Assembly (NCBI GenBank): GCA_902767225.1
Contig: CACXGN010000007.1
Coordinates: 20,292 to 84,291 of the forward strand
Source: an uncultured Eubacteriales bacterium
GTDB taxonomy: Bacteria > Bacillota > Clostridia > Christensenellales > Borkfalkiaceae
Direction: 5' to 3'
DNA length: 64,000 nucleotides
The translations under genes were made by a program, and so were the position numbers. The notes beneath the pieces are model-generated. The model did no database searches. It saw only the letters and a list, made by a program, of their open reading frames with translations, and was not told the DNA's origin. Positions 18,454 to 28,112 of the stretch are shown here, in pieces (the stretch's first letter is position 1; every line of letters begins with the position of its first letter).

Positions 18454-19191
18454 TTATTCTTCCTCTTCTTCGGGAAGGTCTACGTTATGGTAAACGTCTT
18501 GCACGTCGTCAAGTTCTTCTAATCCGTCTATTAAGCGTTCGAACTTTTTAAGTTCTTCGCCCGAAAGGGTGATTTTATTTTGCGGGAGCATAGTTACTTC
18601 CGCCTCGAAGAAGTTAAGACCTTTATCTTCGAGATACTTTCTGACTGCCGAAAATTCGGAGGGGGCGGTATGGATTTCGAACGCGTCGTCAAGCGAGATA
18701 ACGTCGTCCGCACCTGCGTCTAACGCGTATTCCATAACGGTATCTTCGGTTAAATCGGGCGTGCGTTCCACAACGATAAGCCCTACCGTGTTGAAAGTGA
18801 AAGATACGCAACCTGCGTTTCCGAGCGAACCGCCGTGTTTTCTCATGACCGTTCTGACGTAATCCACCGTTCTATTTTTATTATCGGTTAAGGTCTTAAT
18901 AATAACGGCGCTACCCGAAGGTCCGTATCCTTCATACGTTAATTCTTCGTAGTTATTGCCCGAAAGTTCACCGGACGCTTTTGCGATACATCTTTTAATG
19001 TTATCGTTCGGCATATTAACGGACTTTGCCTTAGCGATAGCGTCGGCAAGTTTGCTGTTGGTGGTGGGGTCCGGGTTATTCTTTGCGGCAACGGCAATCT
19101 CTCTGCCGACCTTGGTGAATATTCTGCCCTTTATAGCGTCGGTTTTTGCTTTTTTGACCGCGATATTCGCGGCATGACTGTGACCTGACAT
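18454..19191 (-). CDS. yebC: YebC/PmpR family translational or transcriptional regulator
   Basis: A 245-residue protein of the YebC/TACO1 family; members have been described as DNA-binding regulators and more recently as factors helping ribosomes through proline-rich stretches. It begins MSGHSHAANIAVKKAKTDAIKGRIFTK (residues 1-27), a variant of the usual MSGHSKWANIKHRK, and contains NMPNDNIKRCIAKASGE and YEGYGPSGSAVIIKTLTDNKNRT. Length is normal. It is 12 bases downstream of the rRNA methyltransferase gene and behind AAGGAG, so it is probably the last gene of the infC operon. Confidence 0.95.
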   Translation of the reverse strand: MSGHSHAANIAVKKAKTDAIKGRIFTKVGREIAVAAKNNPDPTTNSKLADAIAKAKSVNMPNDNIKRCIAKASGELSGNNYEELTYEGYGPSGSAVIIKTLTDNKNRTVDYVRTVMRKHGGSLGNAGCVSFTFNTVGLIVVERTPDLTEDTVMEYALDAGADDVISLDDAFEIHTAPSEFSAVRKYLEDKGLNFFEAEVTMLPQNKITLSGEELKKFERLIDGLEELDDVQDVYHNVDLPEEEEE

Positions 19192-19203
19192 AATTTTCTC
19201 CTT

Positions 19204-19935
19204 TTAAGAGTTTTTCAATAGATACATAAGTATTCCGGCGGATACCGCGGCGTTAAGACTTTCAACTCCGTTTTCCATCGGGATACTTACGGTATAGTCT
19301 GCGTTGCTTTTTAATGTTTGACTTACTCCCTTGCCCTCGTTTCCGATTACAAGGCAAAACTTTTCGGGAACGGAAAAGTTAAAGATATTTTCACCGCCCA
19401 TATCCGCCACTATAAGCGGAAGACCTATTTCTTCCGATATTTTCGAATACTCGGTTTCGCGGTAATTTATCTTAAATATCCCGCCCATACTCGCACGAAC
19501 GGATTTCGGCGAAAAGGGATCTGCGCAAGAGCCCACGGCAAAAACCCCCGTAATTCCGACAGCCGCCGCCGTTCTTATTATCGCGCCGACATTCGCGGGA
19601 TCGGACACACCGTCAAGTAGTATTGCCCTGTTTCCCGAAAACGGAGAAATCGCCTTAGGCTTATTAACTACCGCAAGAACGCCTTGCGGAGACTTTTCAC
19701 CGCTTATCGATAAAAAGACTTCTTCCGAAACCTGTTCTATCTTTTCGCCACCGGAAGAAATTGCCGAAAGCCCTTTTTCCGTTCCGACGATAACCGAAAC
19801 TTCAAGCGAAGAATTTATCGCCTCGTTTACCGATTTTACGCCTTCTACAACGAAAAGACCGAACTCGTCTCTGAACTTTTTGTCCGACAGCGAACGGATA
19901 CGCTTGATAAGAGCGTTTGACTTAGAAGTAATCAT
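19204..19935 (-). CDS. TrmH/SpoU family RNA methyltransferase
   Basis: A 243-residue SPOUT methyltransferase that would 2'-O-methylate rRNA or tRNA using SAM. The N-terminal substrate-binding domain begins ITSKSNALIKRIRSLSDKKFRDEFGLFVVEG. The knotted catalytic part shows the three SpoU motifs: LLDGVSDPANVGAIIRTAAAVG, LVIGNEGKGVS and VSIPMENGVESLNAAVSAGILMY (the Asn, Glu and SLN core). Its target is not determinable. It lies downstream of rplT, behind a weak hairpin at 19945-19967, an arrangement common in Bacillota. Confidence 0.92.
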   Translation of the reverse strand: MITSKSNALIKRIRSLSDKKFRDEFGLFVVEGVKSVNEAINSSLEVSVIVGTEKGLSAISSGGEKIEQVSEEVFLSISGEKSPQGVLAVVNKPKAISPFSGNRAILLDGVSDPANVGAIIRTAAAVGITGVFAVGSCADPFSPKSVRASMGGIFKINYRETEYSKISEEIGLPLIVADMGGENIFNFSVPEKFCLVIGNEGKGVSQTLKSNADYTVSIPMENGVESLNAAVSAGILMYLLKNS

Positions 19936-19944
19936 AACTTGAAT

Positions 19945-19967
19945 AAAGCCTACTTGCGGTAGGCTTT
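19945..19967 (-). terminator. Intercistronic terminator or attenuator after rplT
   Basis: AAAGCCTAC (19945-19953) pairs with GTAGGCTTT (19959-19967). The following tract (TTTATTC) is weak, so partial termination between rplT and the methyltransferase gene is likely. Confidence 0.65.
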
Positions 19968-19976
19968 ACTTGTTAA

Positions 19977-20330
19977 TTATTTTATAGCCGCTTTGGCTTT
20001 TTCGCAAAGTGCGGTAAATCCAGCAGCGTCGGTAACGGCGATTTCAGCCAAAACCTTACGGTTAAGATCGATATTCGCTTTCTTTAAGCCGAACATCAAT
20101 TTGCTGTAAGAAATATCGTTCATTCTCGCTGCGGCGTTGATTCTTGCGATCCATAAAGACCTGAAATCACGTTTTTTCGCTTTTCTTCCGATATAAGCGT
20201 AGTTAAGCGATTTCATAACCGCTTCGCGCGCTACTCTGTATCTTTTACTTCTGCCGCCGAAATAACCTTTGGCAAGTTTTAAAATTTTTCTACGCTTTTT
20301 AACAGCGTTAACACCTCTTTTAATACGCAT
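19977..20330 (-). CDS. rplT: 50S ribosomal protein L20
   Basis: A 117-residue 23S rRNA-binding protein needed for early 50S assembly. The sequence [34 protein letters not shown] (residues 1-34) and the [22 protein letters not shown] segment are typical. In Bacillota, L20 represses its own operon by binding the infC leader; the attenuator at 21094-21240 fits that. It has an AAGGAGG site and lies 17 bases after rpmI. Confidence 0.99.
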   Translation of the reverse strand: MRIKRGVNAVKKRRKILKLAKGYFGGRSKRYRVAREAVMKSLNYAYIGRKAKKRDFRSLWIARINAAARMNDISYSKLMFGLKKANIDLNRKVLAEIAVTDAAGFTALCEKAKAAIK

Positions 20331-20347
20331 AATAATTCCTCCTTGCC

Positions 20348-20545
20348 TTACTTGTTATAAATAAGCGTTTTCATGGTTTTTTCTTGCGTGCAGTCTACGT
20401 AAGCGCCTGCTGCAAGGTTGTTCTTTCTTTTTCTGTCTTTCTTGGTGAGAATATGATTCTTACCAGAGCAAGATCTCTTGATTTTGCCGTTCGCGGTTAC
20501 TCTGAAACGTTTTTTAGCCGCGCTTTTGGTCTTCATTTTGGGCAT
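20348..20545 (-). CDS. rpmI: 50S ribosomal protein L35
   Basis: A 65-residue basic protein beginning [20 protein letters not shown], with [17 protein letters not shown], as in all L35 proteins. It is a peripheral 50S subunit component. It sits between infC and rplT, behind a GGAGGTAATTATT ribosome site. Confidence 0.99.
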   Translation of the reverse strand: MPKMKTKSAAKKRFRVTANGKIKRSCSGKNHILTKKDRKRKNNLAAGAYVDCTQEKTMKTLIYNK

Positions 20546-20580
20546 AATAATTACCTCCGTTTGTAGTGTTGATATAAAAG

Positions 20581-21093
20581 TTACGCTTTAAGTGGTGCAA
20601 GCATCATCCAGATACTTCTGCCCTCTGTAAGCGGCTGCTTTTCCATTGTTCCGAAATCTTTGACCATATCGAAGAATTTGCGCATTACTTCGACGCCGAG
20701 ATTTGCGTGCGCCATCTGTCTGCCTCGCATCCTGATGGAAACCTTTACCTTGTTGCCTGCGGACAAAAACTTTTGGGTTTGTTTCGCCTTGACGTTAAGG
20801 TCGCCTATATCGATAGTCATCGACAGCCAGATTTCCTTTATTTCGACGGTCTTCTGATTCTTTTTCTGTTCCTTCGCTTTTTTTGCGAGTTCGAAAACGT
20901 ATTTCCCGTAATTCATTATCTTGCATACGGGCGGGTTTGCCGTGGGAGAGATCTTAACAAGATCTAAGCCCTTTTCTTCGGCGATCGAAAGCGCTTCTCT
21001 TGACGAAACTATGCCGAGTTGTTCTCCCGTTTCGCCGATCAAACGAACTTCCTTATCCCTTATCTCTTCGTTGAGCTGATGTTCTTTTTTAAT
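20581..21093 (-). CDS. infC: Translation initiation factor IF-3, with AUU start codon
   Basis: A 170-residue factor that binds the 30S subunit, prevents premature 50S joining and checks the start codon and initiator tRNA. The N-terminal domain has [20 protein letters not shown] (codons 8-27) and the C-terminal domain has [19 protein letters not shown]. The conserved N-terminus is only reached by extending the frame to an ATT at 21093, which follows GAGGT (21102-21106) at the correct distance. AUU is the classical infC start and lets IF-3 limit its own synthesis, because IF-3 rejects non-AUG starts. First gene of infC-rpmI-rplT-trmH-yebC. Confidence 0.96.
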   Translation of the reverse strand: MKKEHQLNEEIRDKEVRLIGETGEQLGIVSSREALSIAEEKGLDLVKISPTANPPVCKIMNYGKYVFELAKKAKEQKKNQKTVEIKEIWLSMTIDIGDLNVKAKQTQKFLSAGNKVKVSIRMRGRQMAHANLGVEVMRKFFDMVKDFGTMEKQPLTEGRSIWMMLAPLKA

Positions 21094-21240
21094 GGTTCTA
21101 TACCTCGAAAAAAATTTCCGTAAAAAAACGGGCTGCGAAAAAGCAACCCGAAATAATACGAAATAAAATCTTTCCGAATTATTGAGCCGAACGAACGATT
21201 TCCGTCGGCGAGAAGGGTAACTTCTTCTTTAAGCCTTATT
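21094..21240 (-). promoter_or_regulatory. infC leader with transcription attenuator (L20-leader candidate)
   Basis: The 150-nt leader ends in an intrinsic terminator: CGGGTTGC/GCAGCCCG (21143-21150 with 21129-21136, one G-U) followed by seven T, about 30 bases before the infC ribosome site. In Bacillota the infC-rpmI-rplT leader is known to attenuate in response to L20. I infer the same here from position; the L20-binding fold was not confirmed. Confidence 0.75.
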
Positions 21241-21269
21241 ATCTTACAATATTTTTTTTCGCTTGTCAA
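21241..21269 (-). promoter_or_regulatory. Promoter of the infC operon
   Basis: TTGACA (21269-21264), 17-bp spacer, TAAGAT (21246-21241) on the minus strand, starting transcription at the head of the attenuator leader. Confidence 0.78.
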
Positions 21270-21305
21270 CTTTTTTTATACAAAAAAGTGAAATTTAAAG
21301 TCCCG

Positions 21306-21342
21306 AAAAAAAATCCCGCCGAAAGCGTATCTTTCGGCGGGA
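21306..21342 (-). terminator. Terminator of the degV / DUF1508-protein unit
   Basis: Perfect 12-bp stem TCCCGCCGAAAG (21314-21325) and CTTTCGGCGGGA (21331-21342), followed on the minus strand by eight T. Confidence 0.92.
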
Positions 21343-21371
21343 AAAGAAATCGTTTATATATCGTTTATATA

Positions 21372-22739
21372 TTATTTCTTTTTAGCGGGCGCTTTTTTAG
21401 CGGCGGGCTTTTCGGGTGCTGCCGTAATCGCTTCGGCTGTAACCTTTTCTTCCGCTACGATTATCGAGTTATTCGCAAAGCGGCGAACGGATTCGAGTGC
21501 GCTGGTGCATCCGTCAAGCGAATTATAAGATTCGCCTATGCAGATGATCGATTTAGCGTTATTGCGAAGTTTATAGTAGAATCTACCGGACTTATCTTTA
21601 TCGATTATAAAGTTTCCGTCGGCGGAGTTCTTCTTAACGGACTCTATCGCGCTTTCTGCGGTAGCACGGCTTGCAACCTGTTCGGTCGAAAGCATAAGTT
21701 GACCGTTTGACGCATAAAGTTTTGCGGAAAATTTACCGTCTTTTTCTTCGATCTTCCATTTACCCTTCGCTCCGCTTATTTCGTCTTTATTTAAGGGTGC
21801 GCAAGTGTATTCGATATATTTGCCTTCTACTATTTCCTGACTTATGGGAGATTCTTTTGCGATACGTTTAACCGATTCGATAGCGCTTTCGCAAGCGTCT
21901 TTCGTCGAATAGATCTCACCCGCACAAAGAAGTCTGTTCGTTGCTGTCTTTAATTTGAAGTAAGAATTGTTTCTCTTATCTTGATAGATAACAAAGTTTC
22001 CGCTTTCAACGTTTTTAACGATCGTTGCGATACCGTTTCTTGCACCGGATTCGCTCGAATAAATTTCACTGGTAAGCATTACTTCGCCGTTAGAAGCAAC
22101 TAATATAGCAAGATATTCGTCGTCCGCCTTTTTGGCAACAGACCATTTACCCGCCGCGGCTTTATCCGCCGCTTTCTTGGTTTCTTTTTTAGCCGCGGGA
22201 ACGGGAGCGACCGCTACCTTTTTCTCCGCGGGTTTTTTTGCCGCGGCTTTCTTTTCAGCCGCAGCCTTGGCTTTGGCTTCTTCCGCAGCCTTTCTTTCTT
22301 CTTCGGCTTTAAGTTTAGCTTCTTCTGCCGCTTTCTTTTCTTCTTCGGCTTTTACTTTTGCTTCTTCTGCTGCCTTTTTCTTCGCGTCTTCTTCCGCACG
22401 CTTATCCGCTTCTTCGTTTACCTTTTTAGCGGCAAGATCGGAAATCATCTTTTCCATTTCTTTCTTGTCTACGGTAGCGGCAGCGGGCTCTACCGCATTC
22501 TGCTTCGCGATAGCTTCTTCTTTCGCTTTTGCTTTTGCGGCTTTTTTCTTCTTGCTCTTTACGATAGCCTTAATGATCAAAACGATCACCAAAATTACCA
22601 AAGCGAGCAAAACTACCAAAACGCCGATAGTTATGCCGGCAGATACCCAGTCGGGATCCGCGATCGACTGACCGAAAAGACCCATAAACCAGATAGCGAT
22701 ACTATTAAAAAAATCTCTAATAGCATTTAAAAAATCCAT
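21372..22739 (-). CDS. Membrane-anchored coiled-coil protein with DUF1508 (YegP) repeats
   Basis: A 455-residue protein of unknown function. It has an amphipathic N-terminus, one strong membrane helix (about residues 33-57), a Lys/Ala-rich basic patch, a long Ala/Glu/Lys coiled coil with TolA-like repeats (about 70-165, units such as KAAEEAKLKAEEERKAAEE), an Ala/Lys/Pro linker, and then two roughly 100-residue blocks, each made of two DUF1508 units (for example ASNGEVMLTSEIYSSESGA and ASNGQLMLSTEQVASRATA). DUF1508 domains occur in small YegP-like proteins as tandem pairs; here four units are tethered to the membrane. Topology is not certain: the basic patch after the helix favours a cytoplasmic C-terminus. 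Ribosome site GGAGGAAC; 30 bases downstream of degV. Confidence 0.85.
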   Translation of the reverse strand: MDFLNAIRDFFNSIAIWFMGLFGQSIADPDWVSAGITIGVLVVLLALVILVIVLIIKAIVKSKKKKAAKAKAKEEAIAKQNAVEPAAATVDKKEMEKMISDLAAKKVNEEADKRAEEDAKKKAAEEAKVKAEEEKKAAEEAKLKAEEERKAAEEAKAKAAAEKKAAAKKPAEKKVAVAPVPAAKKETKKAADKAAAGKWSVAKKADDEYLAILVASNGEVMLTSEIYSSESGARNGIATIVKNVESGNFVIYQDKRNNSYFKLKTATNRLLCAGEIYSTKDACESAIESVKRIAKESPISQEIVEGKYIEYTCAPLNKDEISGAKGKWKIEEKDGKFSAKLYASNGQLMLSTEQVASRATAESAIESVKKNSADGNFIIDKDKSGRFYYKLRNNAKSIICIGESYNSLDGCTSALESVRRFANNSIIVAEEKVTAEAITAAPEKPAAKKAPAKKK

Positions 22740-22769
22740 AAATGTTCCTCCAAATAGTGTTTATATTTT

Positions 22770-23618
22770 TTATTTTTTATTTCCGTCGTTAAGATATAAA
22801 ATTCCGAGCGTGTTTGCTCCGCAATGGCTCGCAACCGTAGCACCGGTGCTCGTTTCGTAAATATCTTTAAAGCCCGCGTTGCTTAGCGCCAACTTTGCCG
22901 CCGCAATCATTTCGGGAGTAGCCGAAGAGTAAGTTATAAATACTCTTTTTAAATCCGGGGTATTGAACTCTGCAAGCGTTTCTTGACAATATTTAGCGAC
23001 TACGCCCGCCATACTTCCGCGATATTTTTTATCAGATTGCATTTTGCCGTCTTTTAAAACTATTCTCGGACGAAGTTTTAATAGGTTCGCGCCCAAAAGC
23101 TGCAAACTGTTACATCTGCCGCCTTTATATAAAAAGTCAAGCCGTTCGATAACGAAACTTGCCTGAACGGAGGAAACTCTTTTTAATACCTTTTCGTAAA
23201 CTGTTTCAGCGTCTTCCCCGCCGTTTGCAAGTTCCCTTGCGTAGATAGCAAGAAGCGCGATACCTGTTGAAAGGCTTTGAGTATCCACGATATAAACGTT
23301 CGGTATCTTTTCCGCAGCCGCTTGCGCGTGCGAGCAAGAAGAAGTTATTCCGGAAGATAGCGCGAAGTGGATAACTGCGTCGTATTCCTTTTTAAGTCCT
23401 TCGAAAAATTCGGTATACTGAAATTCGTTTATCGCGGTAGTTTTTGGCAAAATACCCTTTTCGTTTACGAAAGCAAAAATTTCTTCGGGTGTTATGTCGC
23501 CGTCAAATTTTGCATCGCCGTCTAAAATAACTTCATACGGGATAACTTTAATATCGAACTTTTCAAGAAGGTCTTTTGATAAATCGATAGTGGATTCGGC
23601 AGTTACCGCAATTTTCAT
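22770..23618 (-). CDS. DegV family fatty-acid-binding protein
   Basis: A 282-residue protein of the DegV/FakB fold. In Gram-positive bacteria these proteins bind fatty acids and present them to the kinase FakA for phosphorylation; members differ in chain preference. It begins MKIAVTAESTIDL, with conserved LSSGITSSCSHAQAAA, VDTQSLSTGIALLA, and ERLDFLYKGGRCN in the middle. The ligand Ser/Thr and C-terminal features match the family. No fakA is in the window. It is the first gene of a two-gene unit, with a promoter at 23652-23680. Confidence 0.93.
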   Translation of the reverse strand: MKIAVTAESTIDLSKDLLEKFDIKVIPYEVILDGDAKFDGDITPEEIFAFVNEKGILPKTTAINEFQYTEFFEGLKKEYDAVIHFALSSGITSSCSHAQAAAEKIPNVYIVDTQSLSTGIALLAIYARELANGGEDAETVYEKVLKRVSSVQASFVIERLDFLYKGGRCNSLQLLGANLLKLRPRIVLKDGKMQSDKKYRGSMAGVVAKYCQETLAEFNTPDLKRVFITYSSATPEMIAAAKLALSNAGFKDIYETSTGATVASHCGANTLGILYLNDGNKK

Positions 23619-23651
23619 AAGAGTTGCTCCTTCGAACCTTAATTCAAACTC

Positions 23652-23680
23652 AGTTTAACATAAAAACTGATAAAATTCAA
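23652..23680 (-). promoter_or_regulatory. Promoter of degV
   Basis: TTGAAT (23680-23675), 17-bp spacer, TAAACT (23657-23652) on the minus strand, about 35 bases upstream of the ATG. Confidence 0.6.
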
Positions 23681-23748
23681 CAAAAATTACTAATTTATAT
23701 ATTAAATATATAAAAATATTTCGCTTTATCGAAATTTTTGTAATTCGC

Positions 23749-23796
23749 TTGATTAAAATTTGCTTAGGTGTTATTATATTTATGCTTTTAAAGGAG
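23749..23796 (+). promoter_or_regulatory. Promoter and ribosome site of the AspRS gene
   Basis: TTGATT (23749-23754), 17-bp spacer, TATTAT (23772-23777), then AAGGAG (23791-23796) before the ATG at 23803. The promoter lies inside the longer reading frame, which supports the later start. Confidence 0.65.
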
Positions 23797-23802
23797 AGTG
23801 TT

Positions 23803-25140
23803 ATGGAAAAAATTGACGGCATATTAAATAACGACACCGTGGCATTTAAAGATTTTAATCTTCACGAAAACGAAGTCGTATCGATCAAAGGCTATATCCA
23901 CAGGATCCGCGAAATGACGGGTTTTTCTTTCGTCATCATAAGAACGGCGAGAGATCTTATTCAATGCGTATACGCACCCGAATTTTCCGACTACCGTTGG
24001 GACGCAAAACTTACAGAAGAGGCTTGCGTTAAAGTTACCGGAAAAATAGTCAAGAGTACGGACGCCAAGGGGAACGACAGATTTGAACTCCAAATCCACG
24101 ATATAGAGATTTTGTCTCTTCCGGCAGAACCCCTGCCCATAGTTATAAATAAAAAACAATTAGACGGTATTCAACTTAATACCATTTTGGATCTTCGCCC
24201 AGTTTCTATGCGTAACCCCAAAGAACGTGCGATATTCAAAATTCAGGAAGGTATCGCAAGGGGTTTCAGAGAATACCTTGCTCAAAACGGATTTACCGAG
24301 ATCCGCTCGCCGAAGATCAACTTCGCGGGCGCCGAGGGCGGCACGAACGTATTTAAACTCGACTATTTTGGAAAAGAAGTTTATCTTGCTCAGTCTCCCC
24401 AACTCTATAAACAAGCGCTAGTCGGCGTATATCAAAGAGTTTTCGAAGTCGCACCCGTATTCCGTGCCGAACATCACGATACTTCCCGCCACCTTAACGA
24501 ATACACTTCGATGGACTTCGAGATGGGCTTTATCAACGACTTTACCGATATAATGCATATGGAAACGGGCGTTTTAAAATATATTATGCAACTTCTTAAA
24601 AAAGATTACGCCGAAGAAATAGAACTTCTTCACGCGGATATTCCCGAAATCACCGAAATACCTTGCATAAAGTTTATGGACGCGAAAGAACTTTTAATGA
24701 CCAAGTTTAAATATAAACCGTCGGATATGAAAGACTTCGACCCCGCGGAAGAAGAACTTTTGGGAAAATACGCCAAAAAGGAACTTAATAGCGACTTCTT
24801 GTTCGTAACCCACTATCCGTCTAAAAAGCGCCCCTTCTATACGAAAGACGATCCTACCGATCCCGAATACACGTTATCTTTCGACCTATTGTTCCGCGGG
24901 TTAGAAATCACTTCGGGCGGTCAGCGTATCAACGATTACCACGAACAAGTTGAAAAGATGATCAAATGCGGCATGGACCCCGAACAGTTCGAAACGTATC
25001 TTATGCTTCATAAATACGGCGCTCCCCCGCACGGCGGCTTGGGAATAGGTTTAGAAAGACTGACCATGCACCTTTTGGGCTTTAAAAACGTCAGAGAGGC
25101 GACTATGTTCCCGAGAGATATAAACAGGGTTACCCCGTAA
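23803..25140 (+). CDS. aspS: Archaeal-type aspartyl-tRNA synthetase (possibly non-discriminating)
   Basis: A 445-residue class IIb synthetase that charges tRNA with aspartate. An N-terminal OB-fold anticodon domain (about residues 20-110) is followed by the catalytic core: motif 2 FEVAPVFRAEHHDTSRHLNEYTSMDFEM (around residues 222-249) and motif 3 GLGIGLERLTMHLLG. There is no GAD insertion, so this is the compact archaeal/eukaryotic type rather than the ~590-residue bacterial AspS. Bacterial genomes with this type often use it to make Asp-tRNA(Asn) for GatCAB amidation. Whether it also charges tRNA(Asn) here is not visible. It is a monocistronic plus-strand gene with a strong terminator. Confidence 0.92.
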   Translation: MEKIDGILNNDTVAFKDFNLHENEVVSIKGYIHRIREMTGFSFVIIRTARDLIQCVYAPEFSDYRWDAKLTEEACVKVTGKIVKSTDAKGNDRFELQIHDIEILSLPAEPLPIVINKKQLDGIQLNTILDLRPVSMRNPKERAIFKIQEGIARGFREYLAQNGFTEIRSPKINFAGAEGGTNVFKLDYFGKEVYLAQSPQLYKQALVGVYQRVFEVAPVFRAEHHDTSRHLNEYTSMDFEMGFINDFTDIMHMETGVLKYIMQLLKKDYAEEIELLHADIPEITEIPCIKFMDAKELLMTKFKYKPSDMKDFDPAEEELLGKYAKKELNSDFLFVTHYPSKKRPFYTKDDPTDPEYTLSFDLLFRGLEITSGGQRINDYHEQVEKMIKCGMDPEQFETYLMLHKYGAPPHGGLGIGLERLTMHLLGFKNVREATMFPRDINRVTP

Positions 25141-25168
25141 AACTTAATAATAATTAAAAAGACAAGTT

Positions 25169-25196
25169 AAAAGCCTGCGAAACTTCGCAGGCTTTT
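25169..25196. terminator. Bidirectional terminator between aspS and the HTH gene
   Basis: AAAAGCCTGCGA (25169-25180) pairs perfectly with TCGCAGGCTTTT (25185-25196) over a 4-nt loop. The outer A/T runs give a U-tract in both directions, serving the two convergent genes. Confidence 0.9.
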
Positions 25197-25200
25197 GAAT

Positions 25201-25806
25201 TTATTTGACAACTTTTTTCTGCCACGATCTTTTTTTGCAGTTTGGGCACTTCATATATCTCGTTCTGTTTACGTGCATCGACCAAAGCACCTGATTAAAT
25301 TTAGGCACGTATTTATGGTTACATTTTTCGCATAGATAATACCCCGCCTTTTGCTCTATCCTTATGGCAAAAAGCTTGGCGACTATAAACACTATAAATC
25401 CGCCGACGATCAGCGTTATTTTTAGCCATACGGGCATGTCCAAATATGCGGCGAGAAGCAGTATCGGTAAATAGAAGGTCAAACATATAACGCCTATAAC
25501 TATTTCCATATTCAAAAGCCGCTTATCACCTTCCGTCTTTTGCCTTTGTAGTTCCAAAAGTTTTTCTTCGGCTTTAATCTTATAGTCTTCGGAAGAAAAC
25601 CTTTCTCCGTTTAATATCTCGTTTATACTTATATCAAAAATTTCGCAAAGTTTGGGCAAGTTTTCCGTATCGGGTATTCCCCTGCCGTTTTCCCACTTTG
25701 AAACGGTCTTTTCGCTGACGGAAAGTTTTTCGGCAAGTTTTGCCTGCGTCAGTTTTTTCGCTTTTCTTTCTTCCGCTATAAAGTTTCCTATTTTTTCGTA
25801 ATCCAT
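25201..25806 (-). CDS. XRE-type HTH protein with two membrane helices and a zinc ribbon
   Basis: A 201-residue protein. Residues 1-65 form a Cro/C1 helix-turn-helix (LTQAKLAEKLSVSEKTVSKWENGRGIPD). A short helical linker follows, then two membrane helices (about 100-121 and 126-146), and a C-terminal cytosolic segment with CxxC...CxxC (CEKCNHKY and CPNCKKRSW), probably binding zinc. Such HTH-membrane hybrids are common in Clostridia, but no clear function is established. It may be a membrane-tethered regulator. Its own promoter (25828-25856) and an AAGGAGATG ribosome site are present. Confidence 0.85.
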   Translation of the reverse strand: MDYEKIGNFIAEERKAKKLTQAKLAEKLSVSEKTVSKWENGRGIPDTENLPKLCEIFDISINEILNGERFSSEDYKIKAEEKLLELQRQKTEGDKRLLNMEIVIGVICLTFYLPILLLAAYLDMPVWLKITLIVGGFIVFIVAKLFAIRIEQKAGYYLCEKCNHKYVPKFNQVLWSMHVNRTRYMKCPNCKKRSWQKKVVK

Positions 25807-25827
25807 TTTGCATCTCCTTTTTTTATC

Positions 25828-25856
25828 ATTATATTTTCGGTCGACGGGTAAATCAA
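25828..25856 (-). promoter_or_regulatory. Promoter of the HTH/membrane/zinc-ribbon gene
   Basis: TTGATT (25856-25851), 17-bp spacer, TATAAT (25833-25828) on the minus strand, just upstream of the AAGGAG site. Confidence 0.65.
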
Positions 25857-25979
25857 GACTTTAACGGCAAAAAAACTCTATAAATCTTCCTATTTATATT
25901 TTTTACATTTAAATTTATATTGTTTAACGGTTTTTCGTCAATTATTTCAAAAAAAATTTTAATTTTTAGCCATAAGGAG

Positions 25980-26049
25980 TTGACATTTCCTTTTTATGGT
26001 ATATAATTAAATTTAGCACTTGAAAGTAGAGAGTGCTAAATTTAGGAGG
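25980..26049 (+). promoter_or_regulatory. groESL promoter with CIRCE operator
   Basis: TTGACA (25980-25985), 16-bp spacer, TATAAT (26002-26007). At the expected start point lies TTAGCACTT-N9-GAGTGCTAA (26013-26039), a CIRCE element with one mismatch in the first arm. AGGAGG (26044-26049) follows. A GTG at 26033 inside CIRCE would extend groES upstream, but it lies within the operator and has no ribosome site, so the ATG at 26057 is the start. Confidence 0.93.
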
Positions 26050-26056
26050 CTATCAA

Positions 26057-26344
26057 ATGAAAGTAAAACCTTTATTCGACAAAGTGGTTGTCGAAAGTCT
26101 TGAAAAAGAAGAAAAAACCAAGAGCGGATTTATACTTCCTTCCGCATCGCAGGAAAAACAGCAAATGGCAAAGATCGTTGCGGTGGGTCCCGGCGGAGTT
26201 ATCGACGGAAAAGAAGTAGTTATGCAAGTTAAGGTCGGAGATACCGTTCTTTATTCAAAATATTCAGGCAGCGAATTCAAAGTTGACGGAAAAGAATTGA
26301 CGATTATTCGTCAAAGCGATATTTTAGCGATCGTTGAAGACTAA
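26057..26344 (+). CDS. groES: Co-chaperonin GroES (Hsp10)
   Basis: A 95-residue subunit of the heptameric lid that caps GroEL and encloses folding substrates. It begins MKVKPLFDKVVVESLEKEEKTKSGFILPSA (residues 1-30, with the mobile loop at about 16-32) and contains VVAVGPGG-like KIVAVGPGGVIDG and the GDTVLYSKYSGSEFKVDGKE roof/barrel segments. It lies 15 bases upstream of groEL and is regulated with it by the CIRCE element. Confidence 0.98.
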   Translation: MKVKPLFDKVVVESLEKEEKTKSGFILPSASQEKQQMAKIVAVGPGGVIDGKEVVMQVKVGDTVLYSKYSGSEFKVDGKELTIIRQSDILAIVED

Positions 26345-26347
26345 TAG

Positions 26348-27985
<1,638 letters not shown>

Positions 27986-27999
27986 GCCTATAAATATTT

Positions 28000-28028
28000 A
28001 AAAGCGCGGAGTAATTCCGCGCTTTTTT
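28000..28028 (+). terminator. groESL terminator
   Basis: AAAAGCGCGGA (28000-28010) and TCCGCGCTTTT (28016-28026) pair perfectly over a 5-nt loop and continue into a T run. Confidence 0.92.
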
Positions 28029-28058
28029 ATTTTTTCGGCACTTTTTAAAAATGTATGT

Positions 28059-28086
28059 TTGACTTGCGCACATTTTATAGTATAAT
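28059..28086 (+). promoter_or_regulatory. Promoter of the unknown multi-pass membrane protein gene
   Basis: TTGACT (28059-28064), 16-bp spacer, TATAAT (28081-28086), with AAAGGAA about ten bases before the ATG at 28113. Confidence 0.75.
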
Positions 28087-28112
28087 GTAATAGTTAAAGG
28101 AATTAAGCGCTT

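Noticed and set aside
21042..21093. TTG at 21042 as the start of infC
   Set aside because: It would remove the conserved [10 protein letters not shown] segment; the AUU at 21093 has the better-spaced GAGGT site and fits infC biology.
22132..22671. A 179-codon open frame on the plus strand, rich in Ala, Ser and Phe
   Set aside because: It is the complement of the Ala/Glu/Lys coiled-coil part of the DUF1508 protein; low-complexity coding DNA yields long antisense frames. No ribosome site or conserved features.
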